This document shows positions 1-8,792 of a stretch of DNA of 64,000 nt, piece by piece (the first letter of the stretch is position 1; each line of letters starts with the position of its first letter). The position numbers and the translations under genes are program-made. Source of the DNA: Photobacterium toruni (GTDB lineage Bacteria; Pseudomonadota; Gammaproteobacteria; Enterobacterales; Vibrionaceae); contig NZ_AP024855.1 of the NCBI RefSeq assembly GCF_024529955.1, forward strand, positions 124,001 to 188,000, written 5' to 3'. The notes under the pieces were generated by a model. The model searched no databases and had not been told where the DNA came from. It was given only the letters and a program-made list of their open reading frames with translations.

Positions 1-1
1 T

Positions 2-1450
2 GATGGTTCTACACCGTCAACAGATCGTTTTGTTGGCGGAATGTTCCTTGATTATGATGTAAATGACAACGTGACAGTGTCATTGCATTATGATCGTACT
101 CAAGATAACGGCAGTGTTGATTCTGGTGCGTATATCGTTGATGGTAAACCGGTTATGGGACGTGATCATGTGTGGGATGCACAGTGGTCTAAAATTGATA
201 ACGATGTTCAGAATATGGGCTTTGATGTAAAAGCGCAGTTGACTGATATATGGGCATTAAATACTGGTTTTAACTACCAAGATTTTGTGCGTAATGATAA
301 AGAAAGCTATCCTAATTTTAGTCATTTTGATGAAAATGGCACCATTAAGCAAGGTGGTAGTGATCGTCATGATGAGTGGGCATTTAAAACTGCCTATACT
401 GATTTCGTTGGTGAATTTGATACTTTAGGTATGCAGCATCAATTATTAATTGGTGCCAACTGGTTAGGTTATAGTTACGATCGTTTCCAGCGTTCATTTG
501 ATTCTGTTGAAGTTAAACCTGGTCAAACAACACCGGCACCTGTTTATTCAAATAAAAAACCTAAAGTTTCTAATTCATCTTATGATGCATGGGGTTTCTA
601 TGCACAAGATATGCTAACCATTAATGACTATTGGCAAGTGTTAGCTGGTGTACGTTTTGATCGTCAAGTGAAGAGTGGTATTGCTGAAGAAGCGGTATCA
701 CCTAAATTAGCGGCTATTTTCCATCCAGCAGAAAATGGTTCAATTTATTTAGCCTATTCTGAGAGTTTTGAACCACAAGGTGTGGTGTCATCAAGTTCTA
801 AAAATTACGTAAACGATGGTGCCCATTTAGATCCGTTGCGTGGTAAGCAATATGAATTAGGTACGAAGTGGGAATTATTTGATAACCGTTTATTTGCATC
901 TGCTGCTGTATTTAATATTACTCAAGAAAATACCGCTATTGATGTTGAAGTGGGTAATGGCTGGTATGAAAAAACGCAAGCAGGTGAGCGTGTTCATAAT
1001 GGTGTAGAAGTTGCGTTACAGGGTAACATTACTGATAAGTTAAGCATGAATGCCTCAGCAATGTACCTTGATGCTGAATACACCAAAGATCAAAATTATC
1101 AAGGTAATCGTCCTGCTGATGTACCGGAGTTTGCAGCGAGTGTATGGTCAACATATAACGTGACACAAGCAACGGATGTTAACCTTGGAGTAATTTATGA
1201 AGGTTCTCGCTTTGGGAATGCAGCTAATACCTTTAAGAAAGATGGCTATACCCGTGTTGATGTCGGTGTTGCTCATACTTATAAATATGACGACAAATTG
1301 GATATTGTTGGGCGTGTAAATGTAGAAAACTTATTTGATACAGATTATATGGCAGGTGGTGGCTCAACCAGCAAAGATTATGTTGGAGCGACGGGGGTAA
1401 CACTCGGCGAGGGACGTAATTTTATGGCGACGATTGAGTTTAAATATTAA
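2..1450 (+). CDS. TonB-dependent siderophore receptor, C-terminal part (5' end outside window)
   Basis: This is the outer-membrane beta-barrel of a TonB-dependent ferri-siderophore receptor. The frame is already open at base 2 and upstream of the first Met, so the plug domain and signal peptide lie outside the window. About 480 residues are visible. They show alternating amphipathic strands, a YxLGTKWELFDNRL-type strand near residue 290, and the usual C-terminal end GEGRNFMATIEFKY with a terminal aromatic residue, as in FhuE/FoxA/FpvA-like receptors. It is followed by a hairpin terminator and then by the TonB2 operon, which probably energises it. The siderophore cannot be deduced from the barrel alone. 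Confidence 0.9.
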   Translation, partial: DGSTPSTDRFVGGMFLDYDVNDNVTVSLHYDRTQDNGSVDSGAYIVDGKPVMGRDHVWDAQWSKIDNDVQNMGFDVKAQLTDIWALNTGFNYQDFVRNDKESYPNFSHFDENGTIKQGGSDRHDEWAFKTAYTDFVGEFDTLGMQHQLLIGANWLGYSYDRFQRSFDSVEVKPGQTTPAPVYSNKKPKVSNSSYDAWGFYAQDMLTINDYWQVLAGVRFDRQVKSGIAEEAVSPKLAAIFHPAENGSIYLAYSESFEPQGVVSSSSKNYVNDGAHLDPLRGKQYELGTKWELFDNRLFASAAVFNITQENTAIDVEVGNGWYEKTQAGERVHNGVEVALQGNITDKLSMNASAMYLDAEYTKDQNYQGNRPADVPEFAASVWSTYNVTQATDVNLGVIYEGSRFGNAANTFKKDGYTRVDVGVAHTYKYDDKLDIVGRVNVENLFDTDYMAGGGSTSKDYVGATGVTLGEGRNFMATIEFKY

Positions 1451-1478
1451 TAAGTAAACCTAGTCAAAACCAATAAAC

Positions 1479-1505
1479 AAGGGGGAGTATTTACTTCCCC
1501 TTATT
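1479..1505 (+). terminator. Intrinsic terminator after siderophore receptor
   Basis: A GGGGAG/CTTCCCC hairpin with a short AT loop lies about 30 bases after the receptor stop. The downstream T tract is weak. Confidence 0.55.
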
Positions 1506-1644
1506 TCTAAACGAAATGCTGTGGTCTATAACCTGTTAATCATAATAGTTATTGTTTATAGTTCGTCAGTTTTATGGTGTTTTTTATTTTTTACATTACT
1601 TTTTTGTTTTTTTGGTTATTACAGATAACGATTGATTAAATATT

Positions 1645-2418
1645 ATGAATTTTATTAAAACGAGCCTTGCTATTGTTATTCTTAGTGTCACTACTGGTGC
1701 AAACGCATCTAATCTCGATAACGCCCGTTCGATTGAAAACAAGACCAATACTGTCTCTGCGGTGAGTCAAAATAAAATCGATAAAAGTGCCGATTCGGTA
1801 TTGGCAATGAAAGCCAGCATTGAACAACTGCAAGAAGAAGTGAAGAATTTAACCGTTTACCATGATCACTTAGTACGACTTGTACAAAATCAGGCGCAAG
1901 AAGTAACATCTATTGATCAGCAAATTGCAGACATTAAGCAAACTCGTCAAGGTGTAGTGCCATTAATGTATCAAATGATTGATGGCCTAAAGACGATTGT
2001 TGAAAACGATAAGCCCATTAAACATCAAGCACGGTTAGTACGAGTAAATAAACTTGAAGCGATGATGTCACAAGCTGATATCAGTGATGCTGAGAAATTT
2101 CGTCGTATTTTAGAAGCCTACCAAATTGAAATGGACTACGGCACAAAGCTTGCTGTTTACCAAGCAAAAATCACTCTTGCAGATAATAAAATCCTTGAAG
2201 TGAACGTGCTTCATTTAGGGCGTATTGCGCTGGTTGCTCGTAGTTTAAACGGTAGCCATTACTGGAGTTGGAATACGGCAGCTAAACAATGGCAAGCCGT
2301 TGATGCAAGTGAAGGCGCTAATATTGATAAAGCGTTTGCAATTGCCGATAACCAAGTGGCACCAAGTTTGATTACCTTACCTGTTTCTGGTTCACCAACT
2401 AACGTAGAGAGTAAATAA
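1645..2418 (+). CDS. DUF3450 periplasmic protein of the TonB2 cluster
   Basis: A 257-residue exported protein with a signal peptide ending near NASNLDNA (residues 1-21). A long predicted coiled-coil follows (about 45-110), then a globular C-terminal part containing LEVNVLHLGRIALVARS. This matches the DUF3450 family, which in Vibrionaceae is normally encoded just upstream of ttpC-exbB2-exbD2-tonB2. It is the first gene of a tightly packed operon; the next gene begins 1 base after its stop. Its role is presumably as a periplasmic accessory to the proton-driven TonB2 complex, but its biochemistry is not established. The ribosome binding site is weak. Confidence 0.85.
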   Translation: MNFIKTSLAIVILSVTTGANASNLDNARSIENKTNTVSAVSQNKIDKSADSVLAMKASIEQLQEEVKNLTVYHDHLVRLVQNQAQEVTSIDQQIADIKQTRQGVVPLMYQMIDGLKTIVENDKPIKHQARLVRVNKLEAMMSQADISDAEKFRRILEAYQIEMDYGTKLAVYQAKITLADNKILEVNVLHLGRIALVARSLNGSHYWSWNTAAKQWQAVDASEGANIDKAFAIADNQVAPSLITLPVSGSPTNVESK

Positions 2419-2419
2419 T

Positions 2420-3787
2420 ATGAAATTAAAAGCGTTAGTTGCTGCCCTTTGTGTCGCAAGTATGCCATTTGCCGTGAATGCAGAATCGATAGTAAAACAA
2501 GCACAACAAGAACAAAGCCAACAAACTCAGCATAATATTCAGCGTGAAGCGGGTTTTAACCATACTCAGCAAACAGTGAAAGCACAATATGATGCATTAG
2601 TGGCTGAGCGTAATAAGCTCAAAGCCGCCACTGAAGTATTAAGCACAACTTTTAGCACTAATGAACAACACTTATCAACGCTAGAGCAGCAATTGCGTCT
2701 AGAAAGTGGCAGCTTAGGTGAGCTATTTGGCGTGGTGCGTCAAACCGCGAAAGAAGTTCAAGCCGAGCAGCAACATGCAGTAACAGCGATTGATAACAGT
2801 CAAGATAATGCGGTTGTAAATGACATTGTTGCCGCTAAAGCATTACCTTCAATGGAACAGCTACAAGGCTTATGGCATGCAATGACAGATCAGATTGTTG
2901 CTAGCGGCCAAATTGCCAAAGTGACCGTGCCATATATCAATGGCGATGGTGAGCAAAGTAACGTTGAAGCATTACGTCTAGGTAGCATCGGTTTAGTGGG
3001 CGATAACGGGTATTTAAAGTGGGATGGTGCTCAACATGTTGCAACATCTTACTTACAACAACCAGAATATGCACCAACGTTGGCAAATTACGATCAGCTT
3101 GTATCAACAGCTAATCAAATGCTAGTGGTTGATCCTTCGCGTGGAGTGATGCTTGAGCAATTAGCACTGTCTCCAACGTTAATGGATCGCCTACAAGCAG
3201 GTGGTGCAGTCGGTAAAGTGATCCTATTGCTGCTTGCTATTGGTGCCGGTATTGCGATTTTCCGTGGCACAAAATTGGCGATGATCCGTCAACAGATTAA
3301 AGCGCAACTGAAGCAACCCTCTAAGCCGAGTAATAACCCTTTAGGTCGTATTCTTGCGGTATATAACAAAGAGCAAAGCCGCAGTGTTGAAGCGTTAGAA
3401 TTGCGTTTGTTAGAAGCAATTGTCGATGAGCAACAAGAGCTAGAGAAAGGCTTATCAATGCTAAAACTGTTTGCAGCTTTAGCACCAATGCTTGGCCTGC
3501 TGGGTACAGTTACCGGTATGATTGAAACTTTCCAAGTGATCACTCAGTTTGGTAATGGTGATCCAAAAGTGATGGCGGGTGGTATTTCAATGGCATTGGT
3601 TACCACGGTATTAGGCTTAGTTGCGGCAATGCCACTGTTGCTGGCGCATAATATTTTAAGTTCTCAAGCTGAAAATATTCGTATGATTCTTGAAAAGCAG
3701 GGTATTAGTTTAGTCGCGGAACAAGCCGAGAAAAACGATAAGAATGGCATCAAAAATTCTGGTATGACAACTGAACAGGCAGCCTAA
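2420..3787 (+). CDS. ttpC: TtpC-like MotA/TolQ/ExbB proton-channel protein
   Basis: A 455-residue, extra-long ExbB homologue. It has a signal peptide (1-21, ending FAVNA), a periplasmic Gln-rich coiled-coil region (about 24-130), a first membrane helix near residue 265 (VGKVILLLLAIGAGIAIF), and the ExbB core helices near 347-410 (LAPMLGLLGTVTGMIETF). This architecture is that of TtpC, the additional inner-membrane component that Vibrio TonB2 systems need besides ExbB2, ExbD2 and TonB2. The gene overlaps the next by one base (TAATG), so translation is probably coupled. Confidence 0.9.
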   Translation: MKLKALVAALCVASMPFAVNAESIVKQAQQEQSQQTQHNIQREAGFNHTQQTVKAQYDALVAERNKLKAATEVLSTTFSTNEQHLSTLEQQLRLESGSLGELFGVVRQTAKEVQAEQQHAVTAIDNSQDNAVVNDIVAAKALPSMEQLQGLWHAMTDQIVASGQIAKVTVPYINGDGEQSNVEALRLGSIGLVGDNGYLKWDGAQHVATSYLQQPEYAPTLANYDQLVSTANQMLVVDPSRGVMLEQLALSPTLMDRLQAGGAVGKVILLLLAIGAGIAIFRGTKLAMIRQQIKAQLKQPSKPSNNPLGRILAVYNKEQSRSVEALELRLLEAIVDEQQELEKGLSMLKLFAALAPMLGLLGTVTGMIETFQVITQFGNGDPKVMAGGISMALVTTVLGLVAAMPLLLAHNILSSQAENIRMILEKQGISLVAEQAEKNDKNGIKNSGMTTEQAA

Positions 3788-4320
3788 TGGATAGCAGCAT
3801 ATTTCAAAGCTGGTGGTTTTCATTGTCGCATTTTATGGCGCAAGGCGGTGTGATCCTATGGTGGTTAGCTGCGGTTGTTGCTGTGTTGTGGTTATTAGTG
3901 TTTGAGCGAGTGATATACCTTGCATTTTACTTTCCACAACAACGACAACACTGGATAGCATTATGGGCGGCACGTGCCGATCATCAATCGTGGTATGCCC
4001 ATGCCATTCGTGATGGCTGGTTAGCTGATGCAAAAATAGCATTAAACAAAAACCTTAATTTTATTAAAGTGTTAGTGGCTATTTGTCCAATGCTCGGATT
4101 GCTTGGCACTGTGACAGGTATGATCTCTGTGTTTGATGTTATGGCAACCCAAGGCAGTAGCCAACCTCGATTAATGGCGTCAGGGATTTCACTGGCGACA
4201 TTACCGACCATGGCGGGCATGGTAGCCGCATTAGCAGGGATGTTTATTCATGCTCGATTGGCAAAAGCGTGCCAAATGCGTGAGTTGAAATTAGAAAAAT
4301 CATTAAGGAGTCAGCAATGA
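3787..4320 (+). CDS. exbB2: ExbB2-like biopolymer transport protein
   Basis: A 177-residue MotA/TolQ/ExbB-family membrane protein with three membrane segments: VILWWLAAVVAVLWLLVF near the N-terminus, FIKVLVAICPMLGLLGTVTGM in the middle, and LPTMAGMVAALAGMFIHA near the end. It forms the proton-conducting pentamer around ExbD and passes proton-motive force to TonB. The stop codon overlaps the exbD2 start (ATGA), as expected for a TonB2 operon. Confidence 0.92.
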   Translation: MDSSIFQSWWFSLSHFMAQGGVILWWLAAVVAVLWLLVFERVIYLAFYFPQQRQHWIALWAARADHQSWYAHAIRDGWLADAKIALNKNLNFIKVLVAICPMLGLLGTVTGMISVFDVMATQGSSQPRLMASGISLATLPTMAGMVAALAGMFIHARLAKACQMRELKLEKSLRSQQ

Positions 4321-4721
4321 GACTCAGTCGTCGCTCGTCAGTGCGTGAAGATGCACAAATAGATTTAACCTCGATGTTAGATATCGTTTTCATCATGTTG
4401 ATTTTCTTTATTGTGACGAGTTCTTTTGTGCGTGAATCTGGGGTTGAAGTTAATCGCCCTCAAGCAAGCCATGTTGTTAGTCAAAAAGATGCTGGTATTT
4501 TTGTGGCGATCACCGCAGCGAATGATATTTACATTGATAAGCGAGTGGTAGATGCCGAACGTGTGCAAGCAACACTGGAGCATATGCTAACTGAACAACC
4601 AGATGCTGCATTAGTGATCCAAGCAGATGAACATGCTTATAACGGTACGGTTGTTAAAGTGATGGACGCTGCAAAAGGTGCAGGGGTGAAGAATATAGCT
4701 CTGGCGGCGGAGAAAAGCTAA
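4317..4721 (+). CDS. exbD2: ExbD2-like biopolymer transport protein
   Basis: A 134-residue ExbD/TolR-family protein with a short cytoplasmic N-terminus, a single membrane helix (about 22-42), and a periplasmic domain. The conserved membrane aspartate is present in IDLTSMLDIVFIM (Asp22), the residue that carries protons in this family. The gene overlaps exbB2 upstream and tonB2 downstream by 4 and 1 bases. Confidence 0.93.
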   Translation: MRLSRRSSVREDAQIDLTSMLDIVFIMLIFFIVTSSFVRESGVEVNRPQASHVVSQKDAGIFVAITAANDIYIDKRVVDAERVQATLEHMLTEQPDAALVIQADEHAYNGTVVKVMDAAKGAGVKNIALAAEKS

Positions 4722-5371
4722 TGATGCGCATATTGATGGCATTGCCATTGGCGCTGGCGATGGCTTTGAGTTTGTTTACGCTAATGGCATGGATGGTGGA
4801 TAACGGTAATCATCAACCACAAGATAATTCGCCGTCGTTAGCGTTTAATATGGTGATGGTAGAACACGAGCAAGCGCCACAACGTCGTCAGCGTGTTGCT
4901 CCACCGCCACCAGAAACACCGACGCCACCACCTGAAGCGCAACCATCACAGTCACAAGCAGCAACATCAACTGCAATGCCGATGGCATCAATTCCAAGTT
5001 TGGGTTTGGATACATCGATTCACGGTCTAGCGGTTAATGCGCCTAAATTTACTGATTTTAGTAGCGCCGCAGCGATCGGAAATGGTTTAGGTAAATCGCA
5101 ACAAGCTATGCCACTTTATCGGGTTGAACCACGTTATCCTTCGCGAGCTTTGCGTCAGGGTAAAGAAGGTTATGTGGTGCTTAAATTCACCATTGATACT
5201 CAAGGTAGGCCGATTGATATTGCTGTTATGGATGCTAAACCACGACGTTTATTTGATAAAGAAGCGATTCGTGCGTTACGTAAGTGGAAATACCAACCAC
5301 AAGTTGTTAATGGTACTGCAATGGCGCAGCAAGGGCAGACAGTACGTCTTGAATTTAGGTTGAATCAATAA
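4721..5371 (+). CDS. tonB2: TonB2 energy transducer
   Basis: A 216-residue TonB-family protein. An N-terminal membrane anchor (about 3-26) is followed by a proline-rich spacer near residues 50-75 (APPPPETPTPPPEAQP) and a C-terminal TonB domain (about 130-216) with YRVEPRYPSRALRQ and YVVLKFTID. It spans the periplasm to contact TonB boxes of outer-membrane receptors, plausibly including the receptor at the start of the window. It is shorter than TonB1-type proteins, as usual for TonB2. It is translationally coupled to its neighbours on both sides. Confidence 0.93.
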   Translation: MMRILMALPLALAMALSLFTLMAWMVDNGNHQPQDNSPSLAFNMVMVEHEQAPQRRQRVAPPPPETPTPPPEAQPSQSQAATSTAMPMASIPSLGLDTSIHGLAVNAPKFTDFSSAAAIGNGLGKSQQAMPLYRVEPRYPSRALRQGKEGYVVLKFTIDTQGRPIDIAVMDAKPRRLFDKEAIRALRKWKYQPQVVNGTAMAQQGQTVRLEFRLNQ

Positions 5372-6558
5372 TGAAAAAGATCGCTTTTATTATCGCGTTA
5401 ACCTTATCGGCCTCACTGCCATTATCTTATGCTTATGCAAGTGGTGGTCAGTTATCACAAGCAACGGCTAATAAGGTACAGCGCGCCAATAACTTACAAT
5501 TAAATGATAAGCTTGATCAAGCTGTCGCTATCTTAGCTGAAATGAACCCAAGTGCTGCGTATGATAAAGCCTATGTTCAGCGTATGTTAGGGGTGTTTTA
5601 TTGGCAACAAGGTAAAACATCACAAGCAGTGAAATTGCTAACAAAAGCGGTAAACAGTGGTTTGTTGAAAGATGATCAAGCTTGGACTACTGAGCGTATG
5701 TTAGCGGATATTCTACTTTCTGAGGCTAAATACAGCCAAGCTTTACCACATTATTATAAGTTAACTAAAAATATTCCGGCTAAGCAAAAAGGCTCTGAGT
5801 TGTGGTTACGTATTGCGCAAGCGCATTATCAGCAATCACAATGGCAACAAGTGCTAACTGCAATGAAGCGTTACGACGGTTATAGCCTTAAAGATAGCAT
5901 GTCGCCATTATCGATTAAGCTAGGTGCACAGCTGCAATTGAAACATTGGCAAGGGGCTTCGGCAACGTTAAATCGTTTAATTGCACTTGAACCGAATAAG
6001 TTAATTTGGTGGCAGCAGTTAGCCAGTATTCAGATGCGTACAGGGAAAAATGCCGATGCATTAGCGACATTAAAGCTTGCTAAGTATCAAGGTGTTGTAC
6101 TGAGTCAGCAAGATCTTAAAGTATTGGCTCAATTGTATGCTCAACAAGGTATTCCAGAACGCGCAGCTGAACAAATTGCCGTATTGAAGGATGCAAATAG
6201 CGATAAGACATTATTGATAGAGCAAGCAAACTATTGGCAAATGGCACGCGAGTGGAATAAAGCGATCAAGCTATGGAGCAAAGTTGCGGCCAAAGATAAT
6301 CATTATCGGTGGCAATTAGCACAATTATTAGTTCAAGAAGGCGATTATAAACAAGCGTTGGTTGAGTTAGATCGCGTTAAGCGTAAAGATAAACGTGCAG
6401 AAGTAGAATTGGCCAAAGTACGGGTTTATTACAAAATGAATAATCTCGAACAAGCGATTATTCATGCGAAGCAAGCTGATAATATTAAGCCTTCTTCTGC
6501 TGCGAAAAGTTGGGTTAAATATTTAGCTCAAATGCGTAAAATGGATGCAAGTGCTTAA
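5371..6558 (+). CDS. Tetratricopeptide-repeat protein of the TonB2 operon
   Basis: A 395-residue exported protein with a signal peptide (1-24, ending AYASGG). It is made largely of helical TPR-like units, for example around residues 40-110, 150-240 and 300-390, with the alternating small and aromatic residues typical of TPRs. It begins at the stop of tonB2 and is the last gene of the operon, matching the TPR gene that closes Vibrio TonB2 clusters. It is probably a periplasmic or membrane-associated scaffold. Its exact function is unknown. Confidence 0.85.
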   Translation: MKKIAFIIALTLSASLPLSYAYASGGQLSQATANKVQRANNLQLNDKLDQAVAILAEMNPSAAYDKAYVQRMLGVFYWQQGKTSQAVKLLTKAVNSGLLKDDQAWTTERMLADILLSEAKYSQALPHYYKLTKNIPAKQKGSELWLRIAQAHYQQSQWQQVLTAMKRYDGYSLKDSMSPLSIKLGAQLQLKHWQGASATLNRLIALEPNKLIWWQQLASIQMRTGKNADALATLKLAKYQGVVLSQQDLKVLAQLYAQQGIPERAAEQIAVLKDANSDKTLLIEQANYWQMAREWNKAIKLWSKVAAKDNHYRWQLAQLLVQEGDYKQALVELDRVKRKDKRAEVELAKVRVYYKMNNLEQAIIHAKQADNIKPSSAAKSWVKYLAQMRKMDASA

Positions 6559-6601
6559 CGAATAGAGTAATTATTGGATATATTATTAGTTGTCTGAAAG
6601 G

Positions 6602-6624
6602 CGAGCCATTGAGCTCGTTTTTCT
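6602..6624 (+). terminator. Intrinsic terminator of TonB2 operon
   Basis: CGAGC/GCTCG stem with a six-base loop followed by a run of T. Confidence 0.75.
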
Positions 6625-6805
6625 TATTTTTAAGAATGTAAAAAAATAAAATAATAATATGACTTTTATTAAGTATTTATCGTGGTGCTTTGGGCGTGAT
6701 TAAAAATATTATTGTAAGTTAAAATTTAATGCTTAAAAATCATTAGTAAGACGATAAGAGTATTTAATATGTTTTATTTTAGAAGTATACTTATGCATCT
6801 AAAAC

Positions 6806-6835
6806 GTGCCATTGAGTGCCATTGAGTGGCATTGG
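6806..6835. repeat. Three tandem copies of GTGCCATTGA upstream of eptA
   Basis: Two perfect copies (6806-6815, 6816-6825) and one copy with two changes (6826-6835) sit 28 bases before the eptA start. They could be an operator array or simple slippage. Confidence 0.6.
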
Positions 6836-6862
6836 GTTATATTATTATTTTAGGTTAAATAA

Positions 6863-8515
6863 ATGAAGTGTTCTTCCTATTTTTTCAACAAAGAAATAAA
6901 TTATAATATTTTAATTTTTTATATTGCTGTGTATTTTGGTCTTATTTTAAACATCCCATTATGGCAAACCTTTTATGAGATACTATCAAAATTAGAAATG
7001 GTGAATGTAGGGTTTGTAATATCATTACCTATATTTCTCATTGCAGCACTTAATATTATTTTTCAACTTTTTGCATGGCCATATTTTGGACGTGTTTTTT
7101 TTGGTATTTTAACCTTTGTTTCAGCTATTACCGCTTATGCTTCATATCATTATGGCGTTATTTTTGATTATGGTATGATTGAAAATATTGTTGAGACTAA
7201 CAGTGGTGAAGCATCATCATATTTTAGCCTATCTGGTCTTATCACTATTACCATTTTGGGTGTTATTCCTTGTTTATATATCATCAGTGTAAAAGTAAAA
7301 AAACAATCTTTTGTTAAGAATTTTATACTATATAAGGTAATATCTATTATTGCTTCTATTATTGTTATTGTCTTAATTGCAGCTTTTTTCTATAAAGATT
7401 ATGCGTCTGTTGGTCGTAATAATAAATATCTTAATCGTGTAATCAATCCATCTTATGTATATACAGCTATTAAATATATTGATAGAACCTATTTCATGAA
7501 GCCGATTGCTTACCAAGAAATTGGTACTGATGCTAAATTAGTTACTACGGCAACATCAAACGGTAAGCCAACCTTATTTGTATTTGTTTTAGGGGAGACC
7601 GCGCGTTCCCAAAATTATCAAGCTAATGGTTATCCTCGTCCAACAAACCGATATACTCAGCCTGATGATATGATTTCATTTAAAAATGTTTCATCGTGTG
7701 GTACTGCTACAGCCGTATCGGTTCCTTGCATGTTCTCGGCAATGGATCGTCGTAATTACAAAAAAGAAATCGCTTATAATCAAGATACATTCATTGATAT
7801 TCTACATCGCGCAGGTATTTCTATGTTGTGGAAAGAAAATGATGGTGGTGATAAAGGTGCTGGCGATCGTATTCAAAAAATAACCTTAAGTCATAGCGCT
7901 ACCAATCCTTTATGCGATGGTGAATCATGCCTTGATATGGCGTTATTAGAAAACTTTGATCAAGATGTAGCGAATATGAAAGGGAATAAGTTTATTACGC
8001 TACATATAATGGGAAGTCATGGTCCTACATATTATAAACGTTACCCTCAAGATCACGCATTCTTTAAGCCAGATTGTCAGCGTTCTGATATTGAAAATTG
8101 CACCAAAGAACAGATAGTTAACAGTTATGATAATACTATTTTATATACTGATTATGTTATCAGCCAATTGATTGAAAAATTAAAAGGTTATAGTGATAAA
8201 TATAATACAGCATTGTTCTATATTTCAGATCATGGTGAATCTTTAGGTGAAGGTGGATTATATCTCCACGGTACTCCTTATAGCTTGGCACCTAAATACC
8301 AAACAACAGTACCAATGATGATGTGGTTTTCAAAAAGCTTTACTCAAGATCGTGACTTAAATTTAACTTGTCTTGAAGACTTGGCAACGAATGCTAAGCA
8401 AGGGGATTATTCACAAGATAATATATTTAGTTCTATGCTAGGTATTATGAATGTAAATACCTCTGTGTATAAACCTCAACAAGATATTTTCCGCCAGTGC
8501 CGTACTAATAAATAA
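6863..8515 (+). CDS. eptA: Lipid A phosphoethanolamine transferase (EptA/MCR family)
   Basis: A 550-residue inner-membrane sulfatase-fold enzyme that transfers phosphoethanolamine from phosphatidylethanolamine to lipid A. Five membrane helices occupy about residues 15-180 and the periplasmic catalytic domain follows. Active-site signatures are intact: VLGETARSQNYQANGYPR with the zinc-binding Glu, SSCGTATAVSVPCMF with the nucleophilic Thr, LHIMGSHGPTYY with a metal His, and ISDHGESLGEGG with Asp-His. Paired cysteines expected for disulfides in the MCR/EptA group are present. Length and motifs are full, so activity and reduced polymyxin susceptibility are plausible. The gene is monocistronic with its own terminator. 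Confidence 0.93.
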   Translation: MKCSSYFFNKEINYNILIFYIAVYFGLILNIPLWQTFYEILSKLEMVNVGFVISLPIFLIAALNIIFQLFAWPYFGRVFFGILTFVSAITAYASYHYGVIFDYGMIENIVETNSGEASSYFSLSGLITITILGVIPCLYIISVKVKKQSFVKNFILYKVISIIASIIVIVLIAAFFYKDYASVGRNNKYLNRVINPSYVYTAIKYIDRTYFMKPIAYQEIGTDAKLVTTATSNGKPTLFVFVLGETARSQNYQANGYPRPTNRYTQPDDMISFKNVSSCGTATAVSVPCMFSAMDRRNYKKEIAYNQDTFIDILHRAGISMLWKENDGGDKGAGDRIQKITLSHSATNPLCDGESCLDMALLENFDQDVANMKGNKFITLHIMGSHGPTYYKRYPQDHAFFKPDCQRSDIENCTKEQIVNSYDNTILYTDYVISQLIEKLKGYSDKYNTALFYISDHGESLGEGGLYLHGTPYSLAPKYQTTVPMMMWFSKSFTQDRDLNLTCLEDLATNAKQGDYSQDNIFSSMLGIMNVNTSVYKPQQDIFRQCRTNK

Positions 8516-8570
8516 CTGAAGTGGTATAGTTAATTTGGCAATATACGGTTTGATGTTAAACCTTATAAAT

Positions 8571-8606
8571 TACCCCTAATGATGTTTTATTAGGGGTTTA
8601 TTTTTT
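8571..8606 (+). terminator. Intrinsic terminator of eptA
   Basis: ACCCCTAAT/ATTAGGGGTT stem followed by a T-rich tail. Confidence 0.85.
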
Positions 8607-8623
8607 ATAGGCGTTATTATTCT

Positions 8624-8686
8624 CGCACCTCGCACCTCGCACCTCGCACCTCGCACCTCGCACCTCGCACCTCGCACCTCGCACCT
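8624..8686. repeat. Nine perfect tandem copies of the heptamer CGCACCT
   Basis: Sixty-three bases made of nine identical 7-bp units, directly after the eptA terminator and upstream of the PepSY cluster. On the minus strand it reads AGGTGCG. A 7-bp unit is not a multiple of three, so copy-number change would shift any frame through it. The open frame it creates on the minus strand is a repeat artefact. Confidence 0.95.
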
Positions 8687-8750
8687 AATTTCCTTCTTTT
8701 GTCTCATTTTTCTAACCAACGTAAATAATGTAAATTGAATGCCAATAAGA

Positions 8751-8775
8751 ACGATTATCAATTAAATTATCATTA
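8751..8775. promoter_or_regulatory. Probable Fur box upstream of the PepSY/metal ABC cluster
   Basis: ACGATTATCAATTAAATTATCATT has two ATTATCA-type half sites as in Fur operators. It lies about 20-40 bases before the first gene of the cluster, which suggests iron repression. Confidence 0.6.
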
Positions 8776-8792
8776 TTCCAGTTCCTTTATAC

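Larger units (their letters stand above)
6559..6862. other. Intergenic region between TonB2 operon and eptA
   Basis: This AT-rich gap holds the TonB2 operon terminator (6602-6624) and a threefold 10-bp direct repeat at 6806-6835 just upstream of eptA. I see no open frame or RNA gene in it. Confidence 0.6.

Noticed and set aside
1620..1644. Candidate Fur box before the TonB2 operon
   Set aside because: AGATAACGATTGATTA matches only about half of the consensus positions, too weak to call.
8624..8686. Possible CRISPR array
   Set aside because: Units are 7 bp and contiguous with no spacers, and no cas genes are present.
8576..8761. Minus-strand 61-codon frame with repeated RCEVRGA
   Set aside because: It is produced by the 7-bp tandem repeat, which cycles through all frames. 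It has no ribosome binding site and no family resemblance.
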